From Polymyxa betae (taxonomy: Eukaryota > Endomyxa > Phytomyxea > Plasmodiophorida > Plasmodiophoridae): a DNA stretch of 41,523 bases. The notes under the pieces are model-generated. The model was not told where the DNA came from. It worked only from the letters and a program-made list of their open reading frames with translations, and made no database searches. How positions within the stretch are numbered: position 1 is the stretch's first letter; each line of letters starts with the position of its first letter. The translations under genes and the position numbers were made by a program. Location: positions 26,709 to 68,231 of the forward strand of contig RBZT01000696.1 in the NCBI GenBank assembly GCA_003693705.1. The letters are read 5' to 3'. Positions 1 to 8,739 of the stretch are shown here, piece by piece.

Positions 1-12
1 ATCGGGCTGTGC

Positions 13-942
13 ATGAGCGGCCTCTTCGTCTCCTACAGTTCTTCACTTTTCAGACTTCAGGAGGCTTCGCAGGTGTGGCCTCTTCATGTTGGCGGTAAGC
101 TATCAGTCAAAAGAACTATTCGACCTCAAGAACTCGCATATAATGAATATATGAGGACAAACACAGGATGGTTTCGCACAACGCCAATACCTCTCCTGCA
201 TGAAATAGCCAACGTTCATTTATCTCTTTATAAAATCATTACGGATTCTCCACTAACAGTTCTCAAAGCTGAAGCCCAGGGAAACCTCGTTCCGGATGCA
301 AGGCTGATTGGATTGATGGACCCCATTCGGGAAGACTATCCGTGGAATAAAGAGCGAACAATTATGACTTCAAAATCCACCCACTGGCAAAAAAATCCGC
401 ATGAAATGTTGGCGAAATCTCCACCTAAGCAATCGCAAAGCTAACTTTAAAAAACTTAGGAACGGCCAACTGATACCCACACACCCAGATATAGCCGTAT
501 GGACAAACGGCAGCCTATTTCGAATAGACGATGAGACTATGGCAGGGGCAGCAGCAATTGTCCATATCTCAGACCCGGATCCTCACTGCGCAATATCCGA
601 ACTACGTATCCAAACAGAACTATGTAACATCCCGTTATGCATCTGAGATGATCGCCATACAGGCGGGATTGGAGAGTATTCTTTCTCTAGCTCGCTCTCA
701 GCGACATCTTCATGTCTTTACAGACTCCTTATTCATGCTTACAGCAGCTTCATACAATACCATGCAAATATTTCTTCACAAAATCAGTAGTTAATGACGT
801 AGCCGAGAAGCTTGCTGACCTCCATACAGTGGAACTGCATTATATTCCCAGTGACTCTGGGGAAATCCAGGAAAGTTGTCAAATAGATGACCTTGCAAAT
901 TGCAAAAAATGCTGCATCGACTGGAGACGATGTCGATCATGA
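13..942 (+). mobile_element. Decayed retroelement pol fragment with RNase H domain
   Basis: Overlapping short frames (13-444, 401-646, 531-794, 712-942) read as one protein broken by frameshifts. The second to fourth give a ribonuclease H fold in order: a strand with TNGS at 503-514 where active enzymes have TDGS, so the first catalytic Asp looks replaced by Asn; ASEMIAI with the helix Glu at 645-647; FTDS with the second Asp at 723-725; then an IPSDSGEI segment where intact enzymes carry a His. The upstream 143-codon frame resembles the linker between reverse transcriptase and RNase H in LINE-type elements, but I see no RT catalytic motif. The element runs off the left edge. It is a dead fragment; the exact retroelement clade is not determinable from this piece. 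Confidence 0.6.
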
Positions 943-998
943 CCCGCTGATTTCGCCTAATAGTTGAGGCTAAAGACAACAGAGAAGAAAAATCTTCG

Positions 999-1006
999 GA
1001 CATACT
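999..1006. repeat. Left 8-bp target-site duplication of hAT insertion
   Basis: GACATACT here is repeated exactly at 1917-1924 and directly abuts the two terminal inverted repeats. Eight bp is the duplication length typical of hAT transposition. Confidence 0.85.
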
Positions 1007-1916
1007 CAGGCCAGGTTTAAATTTGGTAATTACCAAAACTAAAAAAAATAAGTTTTCCCTAAAAATCGACATTTATTGGTGAAAAAAAAGAAAAACTGCT
1101 GCCAATCGGCCTACTTCATCTTCTGGACAATTATTCAAACTGCTTAGCTTGCATGATGCCTTCTAAAAAGAGGCTGGAGAGTCTCGCGAATCGCGATGCT
1201 CATTTTATATTTCTCCCATCCAAACACCGAGAAATCCGATTCAACGGAGGAAGTGTTTGGGAAAACGGCGAGAAGGGCCCCCGCAAATGATCGAAGAAAG
1301 GGAAATCTTCCTTTCACGAAGTCCCAATTATTCTCAAAAGACAAATCGCTGCTTTCATCTTGAGCACTTTTCACTGTCGATTCGGTTTGATAAATTTTAA
1401 AAAGCTCTATCTGCTCCGAGGTATTCTGACTCAACACTTTTAAAGACGCAAATATTTGTAACGAATTGCTCGCAATTACCATTTTGAAGGACTGCCATCG
1501 TTGCAGCAAAGGTGAAAACCTCTTCCGCAGAGCTTACCTAGATATTCAGGGAAGACTGATGGAGATTTTTCTTCGACTGGCCAGTTCTGAGAATCTCGCA
1601 AGTTGGAATGTATTTGAGTTTAGGGTTTAGGGTTCTAGGGTTTAGATTCACCGTGAACTCCCTATATACCTCTCAGTCCCTAATCTCCAAGTCCGTCGCG
1701 GCGTTCCAGCTCCAATGCTGGATCCGACACTGCGAATAAAATCAGTCGTGTTGCCCTCTCTCCTCTCTTGTCTCCTCGTAGATCCATCACATAACATCGC
1801 AATATACAGATTCGGCTAAAGTTTTATTAAAATTTTGTGTGAATTTTGGCAACTTTTAAATTTTATTTTGCTTAATTTGGTATCTAGAAATAGATTACCA
1901 AATTTAAATTGGCCTG
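1007..1916. mobile_element. hAT-family DNA transposon, 910 bp, non-autonomous deletion derivative
   Basis: The left end reads CAGGCCAGGTTTAAATTTGG and continues into GTAAT. The right end, read inward on the other strand, starts CAGGCCAATTTAAATTTGG and continues into TAAT, so the inverted repeats are about 23-24 bp with one small difference. Both ends are flanked by GACATACT. The interior holds a fragment of the hAT C-terminal dimerisation domain on the minus strand (1144-1509) but too little room for a full transposase, which is usually 600-800 residues. It also contains several TTTAGGG-like units (1618-1646). Removing the element and one duplication joins a continuous pol reading frame, so it inserted into an older retroelement. 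Confidence 0.85.
1144..1509 (-). pseudogene. hAT transposase C-terminal dimerisation fragment
   Basis: A 121-codon frame ending in a typical hAT C-terminal segment: a hydrophobic stretch (RSFAGALLAVFPNTSSVESD) followed by FSVFGWEKYKMS. The pattern of small hydrophobic residues, then TSSxESxFS, is the signature of the C-terminal dimerisation region used by hAT transposases. The DDE/RNase H-like catalytic core and the BED zinc finger are absent. It lies inside the 1007-1916 element, so it is the residue of the parent transposase left after internal deletion. Confidence 0.65.
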
Positions 1917-1924
1917 GACATACT
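1917..1924. repeat. Right 8-bp target-site duplication of hAT insertion
   Basis: Exact copy of the GACATACT at 999-1006, immediately outside the right inverted repeat. Confidence 0.85.
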
Positions 1925-2040
1925 GCATTGTTGAACAGAGCAAATTTGGCAACAATCCCGACGGAAGAGAAACGGTTATTTTATGTCTGACACATCTGCC
2001 TATGGCTTGATTGATTATAGCCTCATCAATTAAAGATTTG
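1925..2040 (+). mobile_element. LTR-retroelement-like pol fragment, frameshifted
   Basis: The frame reads ALLNRANLATIPTEEKRLFYV and, after a one-base shift, SDTSAYGLID. This matches the RT-to-RNase H junction of Gypsy-like pol proteins, where an alanine/leucine-rich stretch with an LA.P motif is followed by xTDASxxGxGAVL. The reading frame runs back through the target-site duplication into 980-1006, showing that the hAT element interrupted this sequence. There is a frameshift and then a stop, so it is a fossil. Whether it belongs to the same element as 13-942 is unclear. Confidence 0.4.
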
Positions 2041-2536
2041 ACTGACCAAAAGTCTTCGCTGTTAAGCTTACGCTTCGAAGGCTTTTTGAGTTAGCATCAG
2101 AAGGAATCATTATGTAAAAAAACGTCCAATAATCGCAATGAACTTATCAAAATCGATGAAAATGTGCAAAAGACGGAATGTCAGGTTTTTCAAAAAACAA
2201 CACTCAGCGTACTCTTAACCAAAAAAATTTAAGATCAATTGTCACTGTTGGTCAGAACAAAAATGTTAGGTAAAATGGGCACAAAAAGAAATTCATTACT
2301 ACCATTGATCGCAATCCATTTTTAAGAGCAACTCAAGGGGCTTTCGTTTGTCGAATGGTTCAAAAAAAAAATGTGGATCTGTTATAGAGCCGACATCTGG
2401 AATAAAAATAATCAATTAATTACTCAACCACAAGGGAACCTTGGTCAAAATTAAGGTAATCCCAAAGGCGAGAACCCGTCATACCAGTGGGAATCCCCTT
2501 CTTCATCTACTATAAACCAAAAATAAGATAGAAAGT

Positions 2537-2608
2537 GCCTCCATAGCACAGTGGTAGTGCGCCCGCTTCGTAAGCGGTAGGTCGCAGGTTCGATCCCTGC
2601 TGGGGGCA
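2537..2608 (+). tRNA. tRNA-Thr (anticodon CGT)
   Basis: Full cloverleaf. Acceptor GCCTCCA pairs with TGGGGGC through one G-U. The D-arm is GCAC...GTGC. The anticodon loop TTCGTAA gives anticodon CGU. The T-arm GCAGG/CCTGC closes the loop TTCGATC, followed by discriminator A. There is no intron. T-runs follow at 2627-2632 and 2635-2645 as Pol III terminators. Confidence 0.92.
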
Positions 2609-2626
2609 AAAATCCAAGTTCAAGGA

Positions 2627-2645
2627 TTTTTTGATTTTTTTTTTT
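2627..2645 (+). terminator. Pol III T-run terminator of tRNA-Thr
   Basis: Six T, then GA, then eleven T, starting about 20 nt after the tRNA 3' end. Confidence 0.7.
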
Positions 2646-3102
2646 GCAATTGGGCATCGCTGTTGCAACGAGAGGCCCACATACCTTTTTGCATGAGGCT
2701 CTTTCTGACCATCGTCACCTGCCATGAAGACGAGACCGAGGCTGTCTCATGGATCCAGCTCGAAAGCCAACCGTCATCGACAATTGCGTTTTGGTTCTTT
2801 TTCATGGCTGTTACATTCTTCAGGATATCTGACGCTAAGACTCACCAAATCAACGTTAAGCTCCTACTCTGAGCAGGCTCAGCCGTTCAAAATGAACAAA
2901 ATGTTGGACTAGGTTGGCCCTAGGGTTTGTTCACAGTGAGGGCTGCCGCTGGACGACCCAAAGGTCACCACTGTCTTACTGTGGATCCGTTCCGAAAGCC
3001 CGCGGACTTGTTGGATGGCACTGAGGCCCCGATGGGATCAATCAACAGTTGGTCAATCATTGTCAATCTGATTGCCCGCTCGCCTGCCTCAGTCTCCCTA
3101 TC

Positions 3103-3924
3103 ATGTCCGCCCGTACCTTCGTCGCGCTTGCTCTGCTTTCGCTCAGCCGCGCCATCGCCATCGCTCAGGAGACTCCCGACGCCTATCTGTCCGAGAATCT
3201 CGCCAACACATCGGTCAGGTTCGGGCCTCACAGCCTCATCCGCCAGGCGATCCTCAACCACGTCCACCAATCCTTTCATAACAGCGGCCTCGTCCTCACC
3301 ATCCTCTCGGACCTCGCGTCGTTCGCTCGCTTCTTCCTACTTTTCGAAAGTGAAGAGCGGTGGTTGCCGCCGTGCTTCCCCATCGCGAATCCGGAACGCC
3401 TTTCGCTTGTGTTCCAGCAGAGTCTGGACGAGATCGTGACTACTCTGTCGAGGCCGCACCTGGACTCCTTTCTGGCCACGTTCCTGGGAAAGCGCCAGTT
3501 CCTGTCGCAGGGCAGCCTGTTCGACGCCACCCGGATTCAGATTCAAGAGTTCGCGCTGCTCCGTCAAAACGTGGACTTTCTGCTACGGACGCTGCCACTA
3601 AAGCTCAGCTTTGGTTTCACCCAACCTCTTCAGCGAAGTCGAATAAGGCAGGTCAAGTACAAGCTTGTAGAGCTCGAGGAAAAATGGAAACAATTGTCAA
3701 GGCGATTCAGCAGTTTGGTGACGATCATATACGACACCGAGCTCTCGGATGTTTGGAAAGAGGACGTGAAGTCTTTCAAGAAGTGTCTGGTGGAGACATT
3801 GTGGGAGTTTGTTGTGTTGGTACAGCGGCTGAAGGCGCTGCCACAGAATATGCGGGAGACTTTTCTGCCGACAGTTGCTGGTTCGCCTGTCACTGAAACC
3901 CCAAAACCCGAACCCTTGTTGTAA
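3103..3924 (+). CDS. Secreted helical orphan protein, 273 aa
   Basis: Single-exon frame. I chose the ATG at 3103 over the in-frame ATG at 3049 because it begins a clean signal peptide (MSARTFVALALLSLSRAIA, cleavage probably just before AQETP). The mature protein is rich in Leu, Phe, Arg and Glu, predicted mostly alpha-helical, with no membrane segment, and ends in a Pro/Thr tail. It contains few cysteines. An AATAAA signal at 3939-3944 lies 15 nt after the stop, supporting the 3' end. I do not recognise a family. Its first four residues, MSAR, also start the secreted protein at 7817, which may be chance. A TTTAGGG-like word lies about 180 nt upstream (2920-2931) and another downstream. Confidence 0.7.
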   Translation: MSARTFVALALLSLSRAIAIAQETPDAYLSENLANTSVRFGPHSLIRQAILNHVHQSFHNSGLVLTILSDLASFARFFLLFESEERWLPPCFPIANPERLSLVFQQSLDEIVTTLSRPHLDSFLATFLGKRQFLSQGSLFDATRIQIQEFALLRQNVDFLLRTLPLKLSFGFTQPLQRSRIRQVKYKLVELEEKWKQLSRRFSSLVTIIYDTELSDVWKEDVKSFKKCLVETLWEFVVLVQRLKALPQNMRETFLPTVAGSPVTETPKPEPLL

Positions 3925-3938
3925 ATGTTTACTGAATC

Positions 3939-3944
3939 AATAAA
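3939..3944 (+). promoter_or_regulatory. AATAAA polyadenylation signal
   Basis: AATAAA 15 nt after the stop of the 3103-3924 gene. Confidence 0.55.
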
Positions 3945-4272
3945 TGTCTTCGCCTGCTGTCCCAACACGATACGACAAAACCCTAACCCTGTTAATATGT
4001 AACTGCCCATCTCTTTCATTAGTCGTAGCATCGCACTGGGCGGAAGCCCCCCATGTAGTATAGTCCGGTCTTCATCACTCAGGAATTCGTCAGGCCAAAA
4101 ACAGCCTCCAGCTCGTTGTTTTGAGCGATGTCACAATTTATTTATAACTTCACACAGATGGTTCTAAATGCATGACTACGCCTTAGCTTAGCTTTGCCTG
4201 GACGCAATTAGAGATGCTCTAACTGTTGATCATGGAAAACAAACATGAATCGTAATTCTTCCTGGAATCTTC

Positions 4273-4515
4273 ATGATGACGCTTCGGGGCCAGTACGACC
4301 ACCACACGCTTCCAGCCACCAACTCTGTAGAGCACACCAGGCTTGGAATCCGCTGGCAGTCTGGAGTCATAAGCGATATGAGAGAGCCAGATCTAGAAGT
4401 TAGCAGCATTCCATATTGTATAAATGCTGCAGTCTCCAGCAGAACCCTAAAACCCTTGAGAACCCTAAAACCCTTGGGTTTGTTCAAACTGCCACACGGC
4501 GAAATTTTGCAATGA
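4273..4515 (+). CDS. Doubtful 80-codon frame
   Basis: An ATG-initiated frame that encodes a low-complexity tail created by TTTAGGG-like words at 4443-4479. It also contains one copy of the recurring CGTACTGG word (minus strand, 4287-4304). AATAAA occurs at about 4541 and 4615, compatible with a short plus-strand transcript. No domain, signal peptide or homologue is recognisable. It may be non-coding transcribed sequence. Nothing else is evident between 3945 and 4642. Confidence 0.2.
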   Translation: MMTLRGQYDHHTLPATNSVEHTRLGIRWQSGVISDMREPDLEVSSIPYCINAAVSSRTLKPLRTLKPLGLFKLPHGEILQ

Positions 4516-4642
4516 GAGTTATATATTGCGGGTCCATATTAATAAATGATGCTGTCGCGGTCTTGATGGGTATTCCATCGGAAGCTGTAGATAGAGGCAC
4601 ATCTTGTGTCGGATAAATAAACAATCATTGTGATATTGGCTT

Positions 4643-5050
4643 TCACCGGTTGAGAGGTTGACGATTGCGCGGCGAGAGAGTCTTCCGGGCCATTTTCTGG
4701 AACTGCAGATCAAGCTGGGCGATCGCTTTCCGGCTGCGGCGTTTGCGTCCGGGCTGCTGACGGTTCGTCTGGTCGCAGAGTCCGGCGGTCGCCGCCGCCC
4801 GACGATCCAGTATGACGCATAAATTCTCCAGGAACTGGACCGGATTATCCGGGCCCAGATTCGCGATCTGATCGGGACGCGGGGGCGGCGCCGGACACCG
4901 CAGCTGGGCCAGGATGGAGGCGGCGCGCAAGGCCGGGTCGCCGGGCGCCACCAGGGCCAGCAGGAGGTCGGCGACGGCGCCGGAGTCCGAGACGCGGGAG
5001 CGGACTTCGCCCAGAGCCCGGACCAGGGCCGCGTCCTCGCTGCCCCACAT
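4643..5050 (-). CDS. GC-rich orphan protein, about 135 aa
   Basis: The frame is open to about 5104, but the first in-frame ATG is at 5050; an upstream exon is possible. It is strongly GC-rich compared with its flanks. The N-terminal half is Ala/Leu-rich and amphipathic helical, the middle has a proline run, and the C-terminal third is very basic (several Arg/Lys clusters), which would suit nucleic-acid or nucleolar binding but is not diagnostic. There is no signal peptide or membrane segment. It belongs by composition to the GC-rich orphan class found elsewhere in the window. Confidence 0.45.
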   Translation of the reverse strand: MWGSEDAALVRALGEVRSRVSDSGAVADLLLALVAPGDPALRAASILAQLRCPAPPPRPDQIANLGPDNPVQFLENLCVILDRRAAATAGLCDQTNRQQPGRKRRSRKAIAQLDLQFQKMARKTLSPRNRQPLNR

Positions 5051-5104
5051 GCACTTAATGTGGAGGGCAGACAGGGAGGACACGATCCGAGGCCGCGCCG
5101 TCAC

Positions 5105-5730
5105 ATGACGGTCGTCACAGAGAGGCGGGTCGCGCCCTGTCTGAGAGTGGCCCTCTGACTGAAGCCAACAGTGTGAATAACGTTGCTCACATTTGCAGAT
5201 GCTTCCAGATCAGCGTGAATTGAAGTCTCAGGACATCGAAACATATCGTTTGGCGATCTTTCTCCATACACCAATTTCAAGCGAGTCTTTGCCCGAGATG
5301 ACGAACCGATTTCAGGTGCGAGAATTTATCCACCCAGGTGTTGAATAGATCATCTCATCGTCTTTGATGGTTCGCGTTGATATCCGGTCAGCATGGCTTC
5401 CAGATGCCTAACGCAAGATGGTGGCAAACTGCCCATCCCGATTACCTTTACCGAACGTGACCATCCTGGCGAACTTGCTTGGCTTGGTTTGAAGGACTTC
5501 GGCTTCCAAATCTTTCCCGATGGCGTTCGTACAGCCGTGTAATGTCTTCGGCAGGTTATAGGCTCGAGCGAAGAGCAGGGAATAGAGATGGTTGAGATCG
5601 GCTTCCGACTCCCGCCCTCAAAGAACGCCACGCAGTGGCCTGTTGCCAAGACTGTCGGAAGCCATAGCAAGCTTCAGCGCTAACCAATCTGTGTATGCCA
5701 CTTCTAATAAATGGCGACCTCAGATTGCAT
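5105..5730. other. No gene assigned
   Basis: A 106-codon minus frame (5350-5670) and a 49-codon plus frame from the ATG at 5393 overlap here. Neither has a recognisable domain or splice logic. A 16-mer at 5394-5409 (TGGCTTCCAGATGCCT) recurs at about 30130-30145. Confidence 0.3.
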
Positions 5731-5803
5731 CCGCGTGTACGTCAGAGGTTAGACTGCCAAGCTTCTAACTTGGAGGTCGGGGGTTCGACTCCCTCCTCGC
5801 GGG
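5731..5803 (+). tRNA. tRNA-Arg (anticodon TCT)
   Basis: Cloverleaf with anticodon stem CCAAG/CTTGG around loop CTTCTAA, giving anticodon UCU. The T-stem GGGGG/CCCTC encloses TTCGACT. Acceptor CCGCGTG/CTCGCGG has one T-T mismatch at pair 6-67, and the D-stem has one weak pair, so function is likely but not certain. It is followed by a T-run at 5809-5816 as Pol III terminator. Confidence 0.8.
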
Positions 5804-5808
5804 CTGTC

Positions 5809-5816
5809 TTTTTTTC
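5809..5816 (+). terminator. Pol III T-run terminator of tRNA-Arg
   Basis: A run of T five bases after the tRNA 3' end. Confidence 0.6.
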
Positions 5817-5950
5817 CCGATCGAAACTCTTCTCACTCACCGAGCCATTCCCCAGGTACTGCTCGTTGTTAATTCGAGATGACTGAGGGGTAGGTGAAAC
5901 CCTAACCCTGGTTTTGTGTTTATGAAAACCAACACCACATCTGATTGTTG

Positions 5951-6163
5951 TCAGAACTGGCTGCGACCCTTCATAGCTCCTTTGGCAGAGACCAACTGCA
6001 GTCGTGTCAAACGCAGCTGCAACATGCGCAACGTCGCCTGAATCGAGGCCTGCGTCTGCTGCTCCCAGTCGGCCAGATCCCGGTTGATCGCGTCGATCTC
6101 GGCCTGCAGCGTCATTGGTCCGTAGCGGCAGCGGGCGGCGTATCGGCCCTCGACCAGATCCAT
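5951..6163 (-). CDS. Coiled-coil exon, possible last exon of an orphan gene
   Basis: A 70-codon frame, probably helical through EIDAINRDLADWEQQTQASI and beyond with heptad-like Leu/Ile spacing, ending in a basic Gly/Lys/Arg/Ser tail. A stop lies shortly upstream in frame, so either this ATG is the start or an acceptor precedes it. It lies downstream on the same strand of the membrane exon at 6888-7145 and of a GC-rich frame at 6328-6525 with a Val/Leu/Ala hydrophobic run. All three could be exons of one minus-strand gene, but I could not prove the junctions. Confidence 0.3.
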   Translation of the reverse strand: MDLVEGRYAARCRYGPMTLQAEIDAINRDLADWEQQTQASIQATLRMLQLRLTRLQLVSAKGAMKGRSQF

Positions 6164-6887
6164 CTCCTCAATAATCGAATTGATGAATGATCAGCCACGT
6201 CTGGTGCGGAATTCGTTCGCCGGGGCGCAACCTCGACCGAGAGTCGCCGGTCGGTCGTACTGCCCCCCCCCCTTTGACCATTCCCTGTGACCATCAGGCG
6301 GTGATCGGAACATGGAGGAGGCGTTCGTCAGTTCGGTCGGCGGACGAATCCGCCATCAGTTTCCCATCGACCTGTGGCCGGCGGCATGGATAGGAATGAC
6401 GCCGACGACGCCAGGATCGGGACCAGTACGACGACGACCGAGTTGCCGCCGACGCCGCAGCCGCCGGCGCTGGATTGCGCCCGGCTTCTTCTGACTCGAC
6501 GCCGCCGCTTAATGAACGCGATCATCGCCGCCTTACGACCGGATCGGGGTCGCCCACCGGTTGCCGACGAATTAAACCCTAAACCCTAGCACCAGTGCCA
6601 TCCATGTCTAATACAGACTGAGTCATCCAATGATAGTTGATGAGAATATGTAAGTAGAGATTATTAAGGAATCTGTCATATATGGCTTAAATCTGTATTA
6701 AATAGGCGCTTAACTGCACTGGCATGCGTCGTACCGTTCCGCGTCATCCACGATGACGTAACGTTAACGATTCGCTTAGTCCGACTGTCAGCCATTAGCA
6801 CTTCATTGACCCCGATAATTTGTCGTGCGAAACTTTCAAAAATTCGGAAATTTTCAAGAAATAAACCAGAAAACGAGCAATGAAATC

Positions 6888-7145
6888 TTAATATAGGCAG
6901 TTACCAAGATCGAGTAGATATCTGGTGCCAGCCGCTACAACCAGGCCCAGTAACGCTAATAAGGTCGAGGCGCCCATCACCATAAACGTTACGGCGGTCA
7001 GGCTGACTGCGGTGCTCTGGCCGCCGCTCAGTGCCAATCCGAACGCCATGAAGGCGCAGCTCAGGGCGGCGCACAGCACGCCCGCCGTCACGGTCAAGTA
7101 CGGCTGCCGATGACACCACGCCCGACTCGTCACTGTCATGCTCAT
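6888..7145 (-). CDS. Two-span membrane protein or first exon of one
   Basis: The ATG at 7145 (or 7139) starts a short N-terminus followed by two strongly hydrophobic segments: one from VTAGVLCAALSCAFMAFGLA and one from AVTFMVMGASTLLALLGLVV. The open frame ends at 6888, but a good donor (G|GTAACT) at 6905/6904 suggests splicing to a downstream exon, perhaps 6328-6525. No family is recognised. It is GC-rich, with a GTAACGTT word just upstream (7186-7195) and another in the coding region (6984-6994). Confidence 0.45.
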   Translation of the reverse strand: MSMTVTSRAWCHRQPYLTVTAGVLCAALSCAFMAFGLALSGGQSTAVSLTAVTFMVMGASTLLALLGLVVAAGTRYLLDLGNCLY

Positions 7146-7380
7146 CAACTGGTATGAACATCGCCCGAACAATCGCCGATTTCCACGTAACGTTGCCGCT
7201 GCGTTTCTGCTACCATCAGATACCTATGTTACCGAGAGCCACGTCTCCATCAGGGCCGTATGAGAGCCAACCAAAGAAAGGTGATCGCTTTGGTTTGTTA
7301 TTCATGTTTGCGTCAGTAAAGTCAACCAGCTCGGAAACTTCTGTGAGTCTTTAAGAGTGAAGGTTTTTTTTGTGAGTTTT

Positions 7381-7497
7381 TTTTGTCTGCGGGAATTTCT
7401 ATTTGACATTTTTTGTCTGCGGGAAGTTTCTATTTGACGTTTTTTGTCTGCTGGAAGTTTCTAGTTAACATTTTTTGTCTGCGGAAAGTTTCTATGG
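7381..7497 (+). repeat. Tandem repeat, 30-31 bp unit, four copies
   Basis: TTTTGTCTGCGGGAAG-type units begin at 7381, 7411, 7442 and 7473, each followed by TTTCTATTTGACA-like sequence. The copies differ by a few substitutions. Confidence 0.85.
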
Positions 7498-7518
7498 GAC
7501 TCGGAAAAATATGTTTTT

Positions 7519-7699
7519 GGAATTTTTCCAGATTTTTTCAGGTTTTATAAAAATATCAAGATTTTTGAAACTTTTAGCAGTTTTTTGAAGATTCTTGAAG
7601 ATTGATTTGGAATTTTCCAGATTTTTTCAGGATAATACAAAGTTTTGGAGATTTTTCAAACTTTTAGCTGGTTTTTGGAAGATTCTTGAGGATTGATTT
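7519..7699 (+). repeat. Tandem duplication, about 90 bp unit, two copies
   Basis: Copy one starts at 7519 and copy two at 7609. Both share GGAATTTT(T)CCAGATTTTT, a GATTTTT...CTTTTAGC block and GAAGATTCTTGA.GATTGATTT. Together with the 7381-7497 array this forms a T-rich, purine/pyrimidine-skewed tract about 100 bp upstream of the glycoprotein gene. Confidence 0.8.
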
Positions 7700-7816
7700 G
7701 AACTTTTTCAATAAGTCAGATAGATGAGTCAACATCGGAGAGCAGTGGAGTCAAGTTTGTGTTTGACCTGAGCGCCGTCCTGACATTTCATTTCGGTTTC
7801 ATTCCTAACTTATCTT

Positions 7817-8728
7817 ATGTCAGCCCGTTTAATTTATTCCAGCGGCGTCGCTGCCCTGGTCATGTTCTATTTAATCCCCGCCCTGACGCTGGCAGACGCC
7901 GACGCCGACTGCGCCGACGACCTCAATCGGGTCGTGATCAGCGGCGGCATCTCCGAACCTACCGTTACCGGTCTACTCAAGTCGCTGGCGCAGCCCGCTT
8001 CTGTTACCATTAAGCAATCAAACCCGGCTGTCAACCGTGTCGTTGTGCGTGGCGGGATCTCCGACCCGCCTGTGGACTACAATCACGTCACGGTCACGGA
8101 TTACAATCGTGTAACAGTCACGGACCCCAACACCCCAATCAGTGTGCCCATCACAACCTGGACCAAACATCCACAAACGCCTTCGCCGCAGCAGCGCCGT
8201 AACGTGGCCGGTTATGGCGCTTCTACCAAACACCGTAACGTTATTTTCGTTACGACCGATGTCCCCACTGATTTACGTTCTGCAGAGCGCTACATCGCCA
8301 TTGGCGGTCATGGCGTGCTGCCGCAAGATGCGCAGAGTAACGTTGCCACAGATGCGGATCGTAACGAGGCCAAGCTGTACGGTCATGCCGTAACTGGCGG
8401 CCAGGATGTCTTCGCTTCGCAAGATGCGCAGACCGCAAATGCCGCGAGTCTACAGACGAAGCTGTATGCCGATGTCATTCCTGGCGGCCAAGACGTTTTC
8501 GCGCCATCACAGGATTCTCTGCGTAATGCCGCTCTGGACACGGAGCGTAACGTTGCAGACCTGTATCAGCATGCCGCAACCGGCAGCCAAGATGTTCTCG
8601 TTCTATCGACGCCCTGGAAAGAGAGTCACGTTGCTCGAGACACGGAGCGTAACGTTGCGAAACTGTACGCGCATAACGATAGCTCACAGCAGTATGCGGA
8701 TTACGTTTCAACTTTTACTCAGAATTGA
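7817..8728 (+). CDS. Secreted repeat protein; probably first exon of a 1740-residue glycoprotein gene
   Basis: The ATG at 7817 starts a signal peptide (hydrophobic core VAALVMFYLIPALTLA, cleavage near ADADA). The mature part has two short GGIS repeats, paired VTVTD units and, from about 8320, four degenerate repeats of roughly 35 residues with consensus xDxERNVAxLYxHAxTGxQDVF. The frame ends at TGA 8726-8728, but the next long frame is in the same phase three bases later. A donor GTATGC at 8692 and acceptor ATTAG ending at 8739 would remove a 48-nt intron with the stop and join CA|G in frame. Other introns here are 38-54 nt, so I favour one gene, with 7817-8691 as exon 1. If unspliced, it is a 303-residue secreted protein. 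Confidence 0.65.
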   Translation: MSARLIYSSGVAALVMFYLIPALTLADADADCADDLNRVVISGGISEPTVTGLLKSLAQPASVTIKQSNPAVNRVVVRGGISDPPVDYNHVTVTDYNRVTVTDPNTPISVPITTWTKHPQTPSPQQRRNVAGYGASTKHRNVIFVTTDVPTDLRSAERYIAIGGHGVLPQDAQSNVATDADRNEAKLYGHAVTGGQDVFASQDAQTANAASLQTKLYADVIPGGQDVFAPSQDSLRNAALDTERNVADLYQHAATGSQDVLVLSTPWKESHVARDTERNVAKLYAHNDSSQQYADYVSTFTQN

Positions 8729-8739
8729 CATATGATTAG

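Noticed and set aside
2927-3439. Several overlapping frames on both strands over the 3103-3924 gene
   Set aside because: GC-rich shadows; only the 3103 frame has a signal peptide, sensible composition and a polyadenylation signal.
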